Positions 24,747 through 35,153 of a stretch of 64,000 bases of DNA are shown piece after piece. This DNA comes from Acidovorax sp. Leaf78 (lineage in GTDB: Bacteria; Pseudomonadota; Gammaproteobacteria; Burkholderiales; Burkholderiaceae_C). The notes under the pieces were generated by a model, which saw nothing but the letters and a program-made list of their open reading frames with translations, did no database searches and was not told where the DNA came from. The stretch's first letter is position 1. Each line of letters opens with the position of its first letter. The DNA lies in contig NZ_LMLZ01000005.1 of NCBI RefSeq assembly GCF_001422735.1, forward strand, positions 1 through 64,000, in the 5' to 3' direction. The translations under genes were made by a program, and so were the position numbers.

Positions 24747-25880
24747 ATGGCCATCCAAAGAGCCAATACCGCCATGCAGCCCCCACGTTTTCCCTCGCCC
24801 GCCGGCACGACGAGTCGCACCGAGCCCGCGGTGTATCGCATCGACATCCCTTTGCTGCCCGAGTCCGCGGCGGGCAATGCGCTGCAGCTCATCGACCTGC
24901 TGCGCAGCGCGAATCTGCTGGCGGGCTTGCGCCTGGGCGCGCAGGCACCGCGCCTGGCCTGGCGGCTGCGGGACGCCGAGGGCCTGCCCCTGCCGCAGTT
25001 GCCGGGGCCGCTGGCGGCCTACGGCGCCGCCCCTGCCCAGGCCGACGACCCGGAGGCCAACCGTGCGCCCGCCCAGGCGCTGTTCATCCCGTCGTTCCAC
25101 GCACCGGACATTCCGGCCATCCGCGCAGTGGCGGGCCGCTACGGCGCGCTGTCGCGGCAGCTGGGCATTGCGGTCGATGCGGGTTGCAAGCTGGTCACCG
25201 TCGGCAACGGCGCCTGGCTGGCCGCGCACAGCGGGCGGCTCAACGGGTGCCAGGCGAGCCTGCCGTGGTTCTACATCGCGGGGTTCGAGCGGGACTTTCC
25301 GGGCATCGGCCTTAGCCTGGGCCAGGATGTCTCGGACGACGGGCCCTGGCTCAGCGGCGCGCTGCCGCACAGCGTGAATCTGCTGGCCATCGCCCTGGTA
25401 CGCCACGCGATGGGCCCGGAACTGGCCTCCGCCTGCGAGTCCGTGATGGCGCCCGACCACCAGCGCGCCCGCGCCGCGTTGCAGGCCAACGCGCAGCAGC
25501 ACATCCCGGCCACGCGCGACAGCACCCTGGCGCGCGCCATCGCCTTCATGGAGGCGCACCTGGACCAGCCCTACGCCCTGGCCCGGCTGGCCGAGGCTGC
25601 GTCGGTGAGCACGCGCACGCTGCTGCGGCACTTCCAGCAGGAGCTGTCGCAGTCGCCGCTGGACTACATGCACGGCCTGCGCTGCGCGCGCGCCCGGGTG
25701 ATGCTGGAGGTGACGCTGGAGAGCGTGCCCAGCATCGCCGTGGCCTGCGGCTATGCGGACCCCGCGGCCTTTCGGCGCATCTTTGCGCGCTACACCGGCA
25801 TGGCGCCGGCCGAGTACCGCAAGCGGCATGCGCTGCGCGCGCCGCGCCGGCGCTGGCGGGTCGAGGTGGCGGGGCGCTGA
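24747..25880 (+). CDS. GlxA-type AraC family transcriptional regulator
   Basis: A 377-residue protein: an N-terminal DJ-1/PfpI-like class I glutamine amidotransferase-like domain (about residues 25-220, with VDAGCKLVTVGNGAWLAA in the nucleophile-elbow position) and a C-terminal AraC double helix-turn-helix (about residues 255-360; VSTRTLLRHFQQEL and YADPAAFRRIFARYTGMAPAEYR). The elbow here has Asn-Gly rather than Cys, so it is a ligand sensor and not an enzyme. It is divergent from the exported M20 hydrolase, its likely target. ATG codons at 24747 and 24774 are both possible starts. Confidence 0.88.
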   Translation: MAIQRANTAMQPPRFPSPAGTTSRTEPAVYRIDIPLLPESAAGNALQLIDLLRSANLLAGLRLGAQAPRLAWRLRDAEGLPLPQLPGPLAAYGAAPAQADDPEANRAPAQALFIPSFHAPDIPAIRAVAGRYGALSRQLGIAVDAGCKLVTVGNGAWLAAHSGRLNGCQASLPWFYIAGFERDFPGIGLSLGQDVSDDGPWLSGALPHSVNLLAIALVRHAMGPELASACESVMAPDHQRARAALQANAQQHIPATRDSTLARAIAFMEAHLDQPYALARLAEAASVSTRTLLRHFQQELSQSPLDYMHGLRCARARVMLEVTLESVPSIAVACGYADPAAFRRIFARYTGMAPAEYRKRHALRAPRRRWRVEVAGR

Positions 25881-25894
25881 GTGAGTGGAAGGGC

Positions 25895-27466
25895 CTAACG
25901 CAGCAGCGCGTTGCCAGCCGGCAGGCGGAACGCCTCCACCAGCTCGGCCAGCTGCTGCGCCTGCACGCGCAGGCCTTGCGCAGCGGCGGAGGATTCCTCG
26001 ACCAGCGCGGCGTTCTGCTGCGTCATCTGGTCGAGCTGCGACACCGCCTCGCCCACCTGGCTCAGGCCCGTGGTCTGCTCGCGCGCGGCGGTGCTGATCT
26101 CGCCGATGATGGTGGCCACCTGGCGCACCGAGTCCACGATCTCACCCATGGTGCTGCCGGCTGCATTCACCAGCTTGGAGCCTTCGTCCACCTGGCGCAC
26201 GCTGTCGCTGATCAGGCCGCCGATCTCCTTGGCCGCCGTGGCCGAGCGCTGGGCCAGGTTGCGCACCTCGCCCGCCACCACGGCAAAGCCCCGGCCCTGC
26301 TCGCCCGCGCGGGCGGCCTCCACGGCGGCATTGAGCGCCAGGATGTTGGTCTGGAACGCGATGCCGTCGATCACGCTGGTGATGTCGGCAATGCGGCGCG
26401 ACGACAGGGCGATGCCGTCCATGGTGCCGACCACGCGGTCCACCGCCTCGCGGCCGCGGCGGGCCACGTCGCTGGCGCCGGTGGCCAGGCTGCTGGCCTG
26501 CGCGGCGGCGTCGGCGCTGTGGCGCACGGTGGCCAGCAGCTCTTCCATGCTGGCGGCGATTTCTTCCAGGTTGGAGGCCGTGTGCTCGGTGCGGGCCGAC
26601 AGGTCGCTGTTGCCCGCGGCGATCTCGCTGCTGGCGCCCGCCACCGAGGTGCTGGCCTGGCGCATGCCCACCACCAGCCCGGCCAGCCGCGCCTGCATGC
26701 CGCCCAGGCGTGCCAGCAGGGCTTGCAGTTCGTCGCGGTTGCCGGCGCTGGGCGTGGGCACGGCCGTGGTCAGGTCGCCTTCGGCGATGCGATCAGTCAC
26801 TTCGGACGCTTGCGCCAGCGGCTGCAGGATGGAGCGCGAGAGCAGCCAGGCGCAGGCCAGGCTCAGCAGCAGGCCCACGGCGGAGCCTGCCGCCAGCAGC
26901 ACGATGCCCTGGCTTTCGCTGCGGCCAGCGGCTTCGCGGGCTTCCACCACGCGCTGGCGCTGGTACTCGGCCAGCTTGTTCACCGAGGCCGCATACGCAT
27001 CGGCCGCAGGACGCAGGCGCGTGGCGATGGCGTCGGGTGGCAGGGCCTCGCCGTCCTTGCGGCGCTTGACCAGGTCGTCGCGCACCGTGCGAAAGCCGTT
27101 GCCGGCCTTGTCGATGGCGTCGAACAGGGCCTGGGATTCGGGGTCTGCAGCCAACTCGTCCAGCCGCTTGCGCACTTCGGCCGAGCGGGCCGAGGTGACC
27201 TTGCGGTCCGCATCGATGCGGGACGCGTAGGCGGCGTTGTCGATCTCCAGCAGGGTCTCGGCGCGCACCGAGCTCAGCACCACGATGGCGTGCAGCTCGC
27301 GCGCCAGCAAGGCGCGCTCCGACGATGCGCCCCCCAGGTCATCCGCAATGTCCTGCAGCCCCGCCAACCGCCAGATGCCGACGGCGGCAGACAACGACAT
27401 GACTAGGCACACAACGCCAAAGGCCAGGGCCAGGCGCACCGCAACACGTGCGTGGGAGATGGACAT
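25895..27466 (-). CDS. Methyl-accepting chemotaxis protein
   Basis: A 523-residue chemoreceptor. Transmembrane helix 1 is at about residues 10-30, a helical periplasmic domain follows, transmembrane helix 2 is at about 185-210, then a HAMP domain and the cytoplasmic signalling domain. The hairpin tip sequence is canonical ([20 protein letters not shown], then [19 protein letters not shown]). No C-terminal NWETF-like CheR-binding pentapeptide is present. The ligand cannot be predicted. It stands alone, 14 bp convergent with the AraC gene end. Confidence 0.93.
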   Translation of the reverse strand: MSISHARVAVRLALAFGVVCLVMSLSAAVGIWRLAGLQDIADDLGGASSERALLARELHAIVVLSSVRAETLLEIDNAAYASRIDADRKVTSARSAEVRKRLDELAADPESQALFDAIDKAGNGFRTVRDDLVKRRKDGEALPPDAIATRLRPAADAYAASVNKLAEYQRQRVVEAREAAGRSESQGIVLLAAGSAVGLLLSLACAWLLSRSILQPLAQASEVTDRIAEGDLTTAVPTPSAGNRDELQALLARLGGMQARLAGLVVGMRQASTSVAGASSEIAAGNSDLSARTEHTASNLEEIAASMEELLATVRHSADAAAQASSLATGASDVARRGREAVDRVVGTMDGIALSSRRIADITSVIDGIAFQTNILALNAAVEAARAGEQGRGFAVVAGEVRNLAQRSATAAKEIGGLISDSVRQVDEGSKLVNAAGSTMGEIVDSVRQVATIIGEISTAAREQTTGLSQVGEAVSQLDQMTQQNAALVEESSAAAQGLRVQAQQLAELVEAFRLPAGNALLR

Positions 27467-27769
27467 ACAACAGGATTCCGTAAGAAGATTTCAGGGCACG
27501 GCATGCACGACAAGCCACGCTGACTGGCCCCGTGGCGAGTTTATCGACAGAAAGTTACAGACACTTGAGGCTGGAGGCCACCGGCCAGCGGCCCTGCACA
27601 GAGGCAGGGGCCGCGCGGCACGTCTGCCACCGCACTCGCCGCGGCCCGCCCTCCTCCCGCCAGCGTCCGGCCCCGCCGAAACGCCCATGAAAAAACCGCC
27701 GCAGGGCGAAACCCTGTGGCGGTCGATGGTGGGGGGCACGGGGGCGTTGAAAACCCCGTTCAATCCGCC
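27467..27769. other. 303-bp gap between chemoreceptor and htpX
   Basis: It holds the upstream region of the chemoreceptor gene and the htpX terminator. No clear sigma-28 or sigma-70 promoter could be assigned and no gene is seen. Confidence 0.6.
27690..27723 (-). terminator. Intrinsic terminator of htpX
   Basis: Read leftward, ACCGCC(A)CAGGG pairs with CCCTG(C)GGCGGT around TTTCG and is followed by TTTTTT. It lies about 50 bp after the htpX stop. Confidence 0.88.
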
Positions 27770-28645
27770 TTACTGCTGCGCGTTCTGCAGCGCGGCGATG
27801 CGCTCTTCGATGGGCGGGTGGGTGGAAAACAGCTTGCCGATGCCGCCGGCAATGCCGAAGGCGGCGACGCTCTTGGGCAGCTCGCCGGGGTGCATGCCGC
27901 CCAGGCGGGCCAGGGCGTTGATCATCGGCTGGCGGCGGCCCATGAGCTGGGCGGCACCCGCGTCAGCGCGGAACTCGCGCTGGCGGCTGAACCAGGCCAC
28001 GATCATCGCGGCGACGAAGCCCAGCACGATGTCGAGCACGATGGTGGTCACGTAGTAGCCGATGCCGGGGCCCGAGCTGTTTTCGTCGTTCTTGCGCAAA
28101 AAGCTGTCGACCGCGTAGCCGATGACCCGCGACAGGAACACCACGAAGGTGTTCATCACGCCCTGGATCAGCGTCATGGTGACCATGTCGCCGTTGGCGA
28201 TGTGGGCCACCTCATGGCCGATCACGGCCTCGACCTCGTCGCGCGTCATGCCCTGCAGCAGGCCGGTGGACACCGCCACCAGCGCCGAGTTCTTAAAGGC
28301 GCCCGTGGCAAACGCGTTCGGGTCGCCTTCGAAGATGCCGACTTCGGGCATGCCGATCTTGGCCTGGTCGGCGAACTTGCGCACGGTCTCGACGATCCAG
28401 CGCTCATCGGGCGAGCCGGTGCCGTCGATCACGCGCACGCCCGAGGTCCACTTGGCCATGGGCTTGCTGATGAGCAGCGAGATGATCGCGCCGCCAAAAC
28501 CCATGATGAGCGCAAAGCCCAGCAGCGCGCCCAGGTTCAGCCCGTTGGCCGTGAGGTAGCGGTTCACGCCCAGCAGGCTGGCCACCACCCCCAGCACGAC
28601 AACGACGGCCAGGTTGGTCATCACAAATAACAGGATCCGCTTCAT
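27770..28645 (-). CDS. htpX: Heat-shock membrane protease HtpX
   Basis: A 291-residue M48B zinc metalloprotease that degrades damaged inner-membrane proteins. The catalytic motif is [11 protein letters not shown], with the third ligand in [14 protein letters not shown]. Four hydrophobic segments are seen: two at the N-terminus (residues 5-55) and two around 155-215. Length and order match E. coli HtpX. An intrinsic terminator follows, so it is monocistronic. No heat-shock promoter could be assigned with confidence upstream. Confidence 0.95.
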   Translation of the reverse strand: MKRILLFVMTNLAVVVVLGVVASLLGVNRYLTANGLNLGALLGFALIMGFGGAIISLLISKPMAKWTSGVRVIDGTGSPDERWIVETVRKFADQAKIGMPEVGIFEGDPNAFATGAFKNSALVAVSTGLLQGMTRDEVEAVIGHEVAHIANGDMVTMTLIQGVMNTFVVFLSRVIGYAVDSFLRKNDENSSGPGIGYYVTTIVLDIVLGFVAAMIVAWFSRQREFRADAGAAQLMGRRQPMINALARLGGMHPGELPKSVAAFGIAGGIGKLFSTHPPIEERIAALQNAQQ

Positions 28646-28845
28646 GGAATGGGTTCTCCGTGGGGTCTACTACAACAACAGTGTTCGCTGGTCCAGATGG
28701 GGGCCGGGGGCGGTGCTTCAAGCGGCACGCCCAGCGTGGAAAGCCGCCTGCACCCCGCGCCGGCCCGCCCATGGCCGCGATTTCATCGCGCTATGGTAGG
28801 TGCAAACCCGCGGCGCGGCGTTGATCACACAAGCGTTGACGGGAA

Positions 28846-29655
28846 TTACGGCCGGGGCCCGGGGCGCGGCGCTGGCCGAAAGACCTGGGCGTCGGCATAA
28901 AAGCCGGGTGCCTCGTTGGCCGGCCACCAGCCCGGCACGCCCAGCACCGGCAGCGGCACGAACGGCTTGGCAGCCCAGGTGTGCGGCTGCACGGCCTGCG
29001 CCAGCCAGGCGTCGAGCTCGCCCAGACCGTCCCCAGCACCGATCACTCCCGAATTGATAGCTACTGGCGCTGGATAGACGTGCGCCACCATGGGTTTTCG
29101 GGGTGCTACCAGCTTCTCCAGCAAGGCATGGCCGAACAGCACCAGCCGGGCCCGGGGCCACAGCGGGCGCAGGTCGATGAACAGGCGCTGCCAGTCCCGC
29201 GCGCGAAGGGCATCCCACAGCGCATCGGGCGCCTGCAGCAGCGCGCCGTTTTCATCGAACACCGTGAGCGAATCGCGCAGCGGCCCGCGCACGGCCTGCA
29301 CGCCATCGGCCGCGATGGCCTGGGCCTGCAGTTCGTTCAGGCGGCGCTTGGCCTGCGGAAAATGCAGCCACACCAGGCCGTTGAAGAAGTCGTGCAGGTT
29401 GTCGCGGGTGGGTACGCGGCGGGTGTGCCAGATGTACTGCTCGTAGGCCGTGCCCTCGGGCAACTCGGACTGGGCGGCGAACACCACCGGCGCAGCCCCA
29501 GGCACCGCAGCCTGCAGCGCCTGGCCGACCGGGCTGCCGCCCTGCACCTGCTGCGCCACCGGCAGGCCCCGGCCGCGCCACGGCGCCAGCCAGGGAGCGC
29601 TCCAGTCGATCGCGCAGGGCAACGTGGAGGTGGGCGGGCTTACACCAGTCGCCAC
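28846..29655 (-). CDS. DUF3025 domain-containing protein
   Basis: A 269-residue protein of the DUF3025 family, function unknown. The family core [22 protein letters not shown] lies near residues 78-100 and APGFYAD near the C-terminus. It starts with GTG at 29655, inside the last 16 bp of pyrC, so it is coupled to dihydroorotase. Near residues 195-205 the codons for PAPVAINSG read CCAGCGCCAGTAGCTATCAA, which looks like a family B repeat fragment taken into the coding frame. Confidence 0.8.
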   Translation of the reverse strand: MATGVSPPTSTLPCAIDWSAPWLAPWRGRGLPVAQQVQGGSPVGQALQAAVPGAAPVVFAAQSELPEGTAYEQYIWHTRRVPTRDNLHDFFNGLVWLHFPQAKRRLNELQAQAIAADGVQAVRGPLRDSLTVFDENGALLQAPDALWDALRARDWQRLFIDLRPLWPRARLVLFGHALLEKLVAPRKPMVAHVYPAPVAINSGVIGAGDGLGELDAWLAQAVQPHTWAAKPFVPLPVLGVPGWWPANEAPGFYADAQVFRPAPRPGPRP

Positions 29656-30692
29656 GGCAGCGCTTCACCGGAGCGCAGGGGCTTGAGGTTGGCCTCGCCG
29701 AAGACGAAGCTCTCGGGCGGCGTCCAGGACTCGCGGCGCAGGGTGATGGTGCCGGTGTTGCGCGGCAGGCTGTAGAAGTCGGGGCCGTGGAAGCTGGCAA
29801 AGCCTTCGAGCTTGTCCAGTGCCCCCGCGTTGTCGAACGCCTCGGCGTACATCTCCATCGCGGCGTGCGCGGTGTAGCAGCCGGCGCAGCCGCTGGCGTG
29901 CTCCTTGAGGTGTGCGGGGTGCGGCGCGCTGTCGGTGCCCAGGAAGAACTTGGCGGAGCCGCTGGTGGCGGCCTCCACCAGCGCCACGCGGTGCGTCTCG
30001 CGCTTGAGCACGGGCAGGCAGTAGTAGTGCGGGCGCACGCCGCCGACGAAGATCGCGTTGCGGTTGTACAGCAGGTGGTGCGCGGTGATGGTGGCGGCCG
30101 TGAAGCGGTCGGATGCCTGCACGTAGTCGGCCGCGTCCTTGGTGGTGATGTGCTCGAAGACGATCTTGAGCTCGGGGAAGTCGCGGCGCAGCGGGATGAG
30201 CTGCTGGTCGATGAAGACGGCCTCGCGGTCGAACAGGTCGATGTCGCTGCTGGTGACTTCGCCATGCACCAGCAGCAGCATGCCGGCCTTTTGCATGGCC
30301 TCCAGCGTCTTGTAGGTCTTGCGGATGTCGGTCACGCCCGCGTCGCTGTTGGTGGTGGCGCCCGCGGGGTAGAGCTTGCAGGCCACCACGCCCGCGTCCT
30401 TGGCACGCGCGATCTCGTCGGCGGGCAGGTTGTCGGTGAGGTACAGCGTCATCAGCGGCTCGAACTGCACGCCGGCCGGCACGGCGGCCAGGATGCGCTG
30501 CTTGTACTCGAGCGCCTGCTGCGCCGTGGTCACGGGCGGGCGCAGGTTGGGCATGATGATCGCGCGGCCGAACTGCGCCGCCGTGTGCGGCACGACGGTC
30601 TGCAGCGGCTCGCCGTCGCGCACATGCAGGTGCCAGTCGTCGGGGCGGGTGATGGTGAGGGTTTGAAGGGGGTGGGAAGGTGCGGCGGTCAT
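29640..30692 (-). CDS. pyrC: Dihydroorotase
   Basis: A 350-residue class II dihydroorotase, third step of de novo pyrimidine synthesis (carbamoyl-aspartate to dihydroorotate). The zinc ligands are in [10 protein letters not shown], the carboxylated lysine in [12 protein letters not shown], the further ligand histidines in LLVHGEV and FEHITTKD, and the catalytic Asp in LGTDSAPH. An ATG at 30692 or 30701 could be the start; 30692 ([11 protein letters not shown]) is chosen. Residues match PyrC along the whole length. The stop overlaps the DUF3025 gene start. Confidence 0.94.
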   Translation of the reverse strand: MTAAPSHPLQTLTITRPDDWHLHVRDGEPLQTVVPHTAAQFGRAIIMPNLRPPVTTAQQALEYKQRILAAVPAGVQFEPLMTLYLTDNLPADEIARAKDAGVVACKLYPAGATTNSDAGVTDIRKTYKTLEAMQKAGMLLLVHGEVTSSDIDLFDREAVFIDQQLIPLRRDFPELKIVFEHITTKDAADYVQASDRFTAATITAHHLLYNRNAIFVGGVRPHYYCLPVLKRETHRVALVEAATSGSAKFFLGTDSAPHPAHLKEHASGCAGCYTAHAAMEMYAEAFDNAGALDKLEGFASFHGPDFYSLPRNTGTITLRRESWTPPESFVFGEANLKPLRSGEALPWRLV

Positions 30693-30831
30693 GGCCTGCA
30701 TTCTCCCATTGCGCGCCCCACCCCATTGCACGCTATGTATTTGATAGCTGGTTGCGCTTGCCTACGGTGCGGCAGGCGGTCAAAACCCTTCAAATCTCCT
30801 ATCATGCACCACCAGTCCTGACGCCAGCAGG

Positions 30832-31842
30832 TCACTCTGCCGTGATGCCCACCTTGCGCACCACTTCGCCGAACTTCACCAGGCGCTCGGACATCATCTT
30901 CTCGAACTGGGCGGGCGTCATCTCTTCCGGCGCGATCACGCCGCGGTCCTTGAGGTTGGCCACCATGGCGGGCGACGTGGCGACCTGGCGCACCGCCTTG
31001 AACAGCGTCTGCACCACGGCGTCGGGCGTGCCGCCGGGCGCGGCCAGGCCGGTCCAGGACGTGAGGTTGAGCTCGGGGTAGCCCACCTCGGCCAGCGTGG
31101 GCACGTCGGGCAGCTGCGGCAGGCGCTGGTCGGACGCCACGGCGAGGGCGCGCACCTTGCCCGCCTGGACGTGGGGCAGCATGATGACCAGGTTGTCCAG
31201 GATGAACTGCACCTCGTTGGCCAGCACCGCCGTGATCAGCGGCGTGCCGCCGCGGTACGGGATGTGCGTGGTGAAGGCGCCGGTCGCGGCCTTGAACATC
31301 TCGACGTTGAGCTGGCCCATGCTGCCCACGCCGCCGCTGCCGTAGTTGAGCTTGCCGGGATTCTTCTTGGCGTAGGCCACGAACTCGGCGAACGTCTTGA
31401 ACGGCAGGCTGCTGTGCACCACCAGTGCGTTGGGCTGGCGGCCCAGGATGGCGATGTTCTCGAAGTCCTTGACCGGGTCGTAGCCCACCTTGGGCTGGGT
31501 CAGCGGGTTGGCCAGGTGGCTGCTTTGCGACGACACGACCAGCGTGTAGCCATCGGGCTTGGCACGCGCCACGTACAGCGCACCCACAGAGCCGCCCGCG
31601 CCGGCGCGGTTCTCCACCACGATGGGCACGCCCAGCACCTTGGACAGGGGCTCGGAATACTGGCGCGCCATGATGTCCACCGACCCGCCGGGCGGGAACG
31701 GCACCACGAGCGTGATCGGGCGCGAAGGGTATTTCTCGTCGGCCTGCACGGCCAGTGGTGCCAGGCCGGTCATGGCCGCCAGGCCCAGCGCCAGGCTGGC
31801 GGAAAGAACGCGACGGCGGGGAGTTTGCGAGGCAAAGGACAT
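30832..31842 (-). CDS. Bug/TctC-type periplasmic binding protein
   Basis: A 336-residue tripartite tricarboxylate transporter substrate-binding protein. A Tat-like signal region (TPRRRVLSASLALGLAAM) is followed by the family start YPSRPITLVVPFPPGGSVD and the VVENRAGAGGSVGA and IPYRGG motifs. No TctA/TctB membrane genes are near, as is usual for the greatly expanded Bug proteins of Betaproteobacteria. It lies 102 bp downstream of an M20 peptidase gene on the same strand, so the ligand may be an acylated amino acid or peptide-like carboxylate. Confidence 0.92.
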   Translation of the reverse strand: MSFASQTPRRRVLSASLALGLAAMTGLAPLAVQADEKYPSRPITLVVPFPPGGSVDIMARQYSEPLSKVLGVPIVVENRAGAGGSVGALYVARAKPDGYTLVVSSQSSHLANPLTQPKVGYDPVKDFENIAILGRQPNALVVHSSLPFKTFAEFVAYAKKNPGKLNYGSGGVGSMGQLNVEMFKAATGAFTTHIPYRGGTPLITAVLANEVQFILDNLVIMLPHVQAGKVRALAVASDQRLPQLPDVPTLAEVGYPELNLTSWTGLAAPGGTPDAVVQTLFKAVRQVATSPAMVANLKDRGVIAPEEMTPAQFEKMMSERLVKFGEVVRKVGITAE

Positions 31843-31944
31843 GGGTCTACTTTCAGGAAACTGGAATGGGGATGGAGCGTCGGCGCAGCGGCATCGGCGG
31901 ACCTGTGCTGACTTGTACGGATAAGCGGATGGGCGCGGAATGGT

Positions 31945-33114
31945 TCAGGGGTGGTCGAGCACCGCCAGCGCCACGGCCTGCGCGCGCGGCACGAAGGTGG
32001 ACAGCTCGCAGTACTCGCGCTCGGTGTGCGGGTGGCCGCCCACGGGGCCGGTGCCGCACAGCGTGGGCGCGCCCACCGATGCGGTCAGGCCGCTGTCCGC
32101 CGCGCCCCCGGTGAACTCGCCCTGCACCTCGAAGCCCAACGACAGCGCGCCGCGCTGGTACAGCGCCAGCAGCGCGTCGGGCGTGGGCTTCATGGGCAGC
32201 GTGCGGCGCGATTCGGTGATGCGGCCCTGGGTGCGCGGCACGGACTCTTCCTCGACGATGGCGCGCACCTTTCCGAGCAAAACCTCCGGGTCGGTGTCGG
32301 AGGTGAAGCGCAGGTCCACCTCGGCCTTGGCGTGCGGCGCCACCATGTTGGGCACGATGCCGCCGTGCACCACGCCCACGTTGACGGTGGTGCCCGTGGC
32401 GGGGTCGGTCAGTGCATGCAGCGCCAGCGTCTTGCGGGCCAGCGCCTCGATGGCGCTCGCGCCCGCCGCGTGGTTGATGCCGGCGTGGGCGGCGACGCCC
32501 TCCACCTCGAACTCCACCACCATCGAGCCCTTGCGGCTCGTCACCAGGTTGCCGCTGACGCGGCCGGGCTCGGCATTGAGCACCGCCTTGACGCCGCGCG
32601 CCTGGGCCATGATGCGCTCGCGCGTGACGGGCGAGCCGATCTCCTCGTCGCACGAAAAGAACAGCTGCAGCGGCCCTTTGAGCCCGCCGCAGCGCGCAAA
32701 CGCCTCGGCCACGAACACGTTCATCACCAGGCCCGATTTCATGTCGGCCACGCCGGGGCCGTAGGCACGGCCATCCTCCACACGAAACGGGCGCCGCGCC
32801 ACGGTGCCGACAGGAAACACGGTGTCCATGTGGCCCATGAGCACGATGGGCGGGCCGTCGGCGGCGCCAGGAACGTGGGCATGCAGCAGCACGCCATAGC
32901 CCGGCACGGGCTCGAACCGCACGGCCACGCCGGCGGCTTCCAGCCGCTCGCGCAGGGCGATGGCCACCGCTGTCACACCTGGCTCGTCGCGGCTGCCGCT
33001 GTCGATGTTCACGACTTTCTGCAACAGGTCTTGCATGGCTTGGGACTGGCCAGCCAGCCAGTCCAGAATGCGCTGGCGCACCGCCAAGCCTTGGTTTTCA
33101 AGGGTATCCTGCAT
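31945..33114 (-). CDS. M20 family metallopeptidase (glutamate carboxypeptidase-like)
   Basis: A 389-residue cytosolic M20A-type zinc hydrolase resembling carboxypeptidase G2. Metal-site motifs are VLMGHMDTVFP, GPGVADMKSG and FSCDEEIGSP, and the dimerisation-domain histidine lies in VAAHAGINHAAG. No signal peptide. Together with the downstream Bug protein and the divergent RpiR regulator it forms a small unit for uptake and cleavage of an N-acyl amino acid or related compound. The ATG at 33114 is supported by the N-terminal helix typical of the family. Confidence 0.9.
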   Translation of the reverse strand: MQDTLENQGLAVRQRILDWLAGQSQAMQDLLQKVVNIDSGSRDEPGVTAVAIALRERLEAAGVAVRFEPVPGYGVLLHAHVPGAADGPPIVLMGHMDTVFPVGTVARRPFRVEDGRAYGPGVADMKSGLVMNVFVAEAFARCGGLKGPLQLFFSCDEEIGSPVTRERIMAQARGVKAVLNAEPGRVSGNLVTSRKGSMVVEFEVEGVAAHAGINHAAGASAIEALARKTLALHALTDPATGTTVNVGVVHGGIVPNMVAPHAKAEVDLRFTSDTDPEVLLGKVRAIVEEESVPRTQGRITESRRTLPMKPTPDALLALYQRGALSLGFEVQGEFTGGAADSGLTASVGAPTLCGTGPVGGHPHTEREYCELSTFVPRAQAVALAVLDHP

Positions 33115-33216
33115 CTCAATCCTCAGGTTTTGCCCCGGAGTCGGGGCGCGAATCTGGGTTGAAGTGTTGCACGCGTCGTCCGTGTTTGCAATACGTTTTT
33201 CACAAAAGAGACATCA

Positions 33217-34137
33217 ATGAAATCATCATTGCAAACATCCACAGGCTTGCTGACCGAGCGCCTGGCGCGCCAGAGCGCGGAGCTGACCGCCAGCGAACGC
33301 GCCCTGGCCGAGGCCCTGGGGCGCGACTACCCGCACGCGCTGCTCGAATCTGCCACGGCCCTGGCCGCGCGCAATGGCACCAGCGCGTCGACCGTGGTGC
33401 GGCTGTTCGCCAAGCTGGGCTACGCCAGCTATGCCGAGGCCCAGCGCGAGGCGCGCGGCGAAGTCACCGCCCTGCTGCAGACAGCCGGCCAGCGCGCCCC
33501 GGTGACCATCGGCACCGAGCGCAGCCTGCCGCAGTGCGTGGACGATGCTTTGCTTCACGACCAGCACAACATCACCGCCACCCGCGACAGCCTGGACATG
33601 GCGGCTTTCGAAGCCATGGCCCGGCGCATTGCCGAGACCGAGGGGCGGATCTTCGTGCTGGCACAGATCAACAGCGCCCCCGTGGCTGCGTGGCTGGCGC
33701 TGCACCTGAACATGTGCCGCCCTGGCGTGCACGAACTGGGTGCCGGTGCGGTGGCGGCCACCGACCAGCTGCTGTGGGTGCAGCCCGAGGACACGCTGCT
33801 CGTCTTCAGCATCCGCCGCTACGCCAGCGGGCCGGTGAAGGTGGCCCAGCGCTTTCGCGACGCGGGCGCGCAGGTGCTGGCCATCACCGACAGCCCGGCC
33901 GCCCCGCTGGCGGCGCTGGCGCGGCACCTCGTGCAGGTGCGCACGTCCAACGCATCGCCGTTCGATTCATACACCGCCGCGTTCTTCGTCTGCAATGCCC
34001 TGGTCTCGGCCGTCGCTCAGCTTCGGCATGCCCAGGTGTCCGAGGCGCTCAAGCGCAGGGACACGCTGTGGAAGGATGTGGAGGACCAGCAGCTCATCGT
34101 GGCCGAGCAGTCGGTGCGCAGAACGTCACGCAAGTAG
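33217..34137 (+). CDS. MurR/RpiR family transcriptional regulator
   Basis: A 306-residue regulator: an N-terminal RpiR helix-turn-helix (about residues 10-85; SASTVVRLFAKLGYASYAEAQ) and a C-terminal SIS domain (about 125-270; LLVFSIRRYASGPVKVAQRFRD). SIS domains usually bind phosphosugars, but RpiR members in Betaproteobacteria also control amino-acid and carboxylate genes. It is divergent from the M20 peptidase-Bug unit, with 102 bp between starts, and likely controls it. Confidence 0.9.
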   Translation: MKSSLQTSTGLLTERLARQSAELTASERALAEALGRDYPHALLESATALAARNGTSASTVVRLFAKLGYASYAEAQREARGEVTALLQTAGQRAPVTIGTERSLPQCVDDALLHDQHNITATRDSLDMAAFEAMARRIAETEGRIFVLAQINSAPVAAWLALHLNMCRPGVHELGAGAVAATDQLLWVQPEDTLLVFSIRRYASGPVKVAQRFRDAGAQVLAITDSPAAPLAALARHLVQVRTSNASPFDSYTAAFFVCNALVSAVAQLRHAQVSEALKRRDTLWKDVEDQQLIVAEQSVRRTSRK

Positions 34138-34183
34138 CGGGAAAGGGCGCGCCCGCTGCCGTCAGGCTTTTGGTGTGCAGTGC

Positions 34184-34213
34184 CAAAAACAAAGGCGCCC
34201 GCAGGCGCCTTTG
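34184..34213 (-). terminator. Intrinsic terminator after the glutamate/aspartate ABC operon
   Basis: Read leftward, a 10-bp perfect stem CAAAGGCGCC/GGCGCCTTTG with a 4-nt loop is followed by TTTTTGG. It lies 54 bp after the ATP-binding gene and probably serves the rpiR gene from the other side too. Confidence 0.88.
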
Positions 34214-34266
34214 TGGAATCCACCGCATCGCACCCGAAGGGCTGCGATGCAATGCGGGCGCACCGG

Positions 34267-35004
34267 TCAGTGCGCCAGGATCTTGTTGAGGAAGTCCTTC
34301 GTGCGGGGCTGGCGGGCGTCCGGGTTGTTGAAGAAGTCGTCCTTGGAGCAGTCCTCCAGGATCTTGCCGCCCACGTCCATGAAGATCACGCGGTTGCTCA
34401 CCTTGCGGGCGAAGCCCATCTCGTGGGTCACGCACATCATGGTCATGCCTTCGTTGGCCAGGCCCACCATCACGTCCAGCACTTCGCCGACCATTTCGGG
34501 GTCGAGCGCGGACGTGGGTTCGTCGAACAGCATCACGATGGGGTCCATCGACAGCGCACGGGCAATGGCCACGCGCTGCTGCTGGCCGCCCGACAGCTGG
34601 CCCGGAAACTTGTCCTTGTGTGCCATCAGGCCCACGCGTTCAAGCATCTTCAGGCCACGCTTTTTGGCGTCGTCCGCGCTGCGGCCCAGCACCTTGATCT
34701 GCGCGATCGTCAGGTTCTCCGTCACCGACAGGTGGGGGAACAGCTCGAAATGCTGGAACACCATGCCCACGCGGCTGCGCAGCTTGGGCAGGTCGGTCTT
34801 GGGGTCGTGCAGACGGATCCCGTCCACGGTGATCTCGCCCTTCTGGAAGGGCTCCAGCGCGTTGATGGTCTTGATCAGCGTGGACTTGCCCGAGCCCGAA
34901 GGGCCGCACACCACCACCACTTCACCCTTGTTGATGGTGGCCGAGCATTCGTTGAGCACCTGCACGGGGCCATACCACTTGGATACGTTCTTGAGTTCGA
35001 TCAT
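34267..35004 (-). CDS. gltL: Amino acid ABC transporter ATP-binding protein
   Basis: A 245-residue ATPase of the polar amino acid uptake family. Walker A is GPSGSGKST, the signature [15 protein letters not shown], and Walker [14 protein letters not shown]. High similarity to GltL/AatP is evident along the length. It is the distal gene of a GltIJKL-type operon importing glutamate/aspartate. A family A repeat (35084-35153) sits between it and the permease gene and may lower its expression. Confidence 0.92.
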   Translation of the reverse strand: MIELKNVSKWYGPVQVLNECSATINKGEVVVVCGPSGSGKSTLIKTINALEPFQKGEITVDGIRLHDPKTDLPKLRSRVGMVFQHFELFPHLSVTENLTIAQIKVLGRSADDAKKRGLKMLERVGLMAHKDKFPGQLSGGQQQRVAIARALSMDPIVMLFDEPTSALDPEMVGEVLDVMVGLANEGMTMMCVTHEMGFARKVSNRVIFMDVGGKILEDCSKDDFFNNPDARQPRTKDFLNKILAH

Positions 35005-35083
35005 TTCTTTTTCCTCAATCCTTCTCTTGTCACTTGTTCAGGGCGCCACGCATGAACCGATGCGGGCCTCATGCGAGGACGCC

Positions 35084-35153
35084 GTGGAACTGGCTTTGCC
35101 AGGCCACTGGCGTCGTCCCCCGCCGGGGAAGGCGCCGAAGGCGACTCAGGGGG
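35084..35153. repeat. Dispersed repeat family A, copy 5 (inside the ABC operon)
   Basis: GTGGAACTGGCTTTGCCAGGCCAC...GTCCCCCGCCGGGGAA...GGCGCCGAAGGCGACTCAGGGGG, ending at the TAG stop of the leftward permease gene. Here the element lies between two genes of one operon. Confidence 0.8.
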
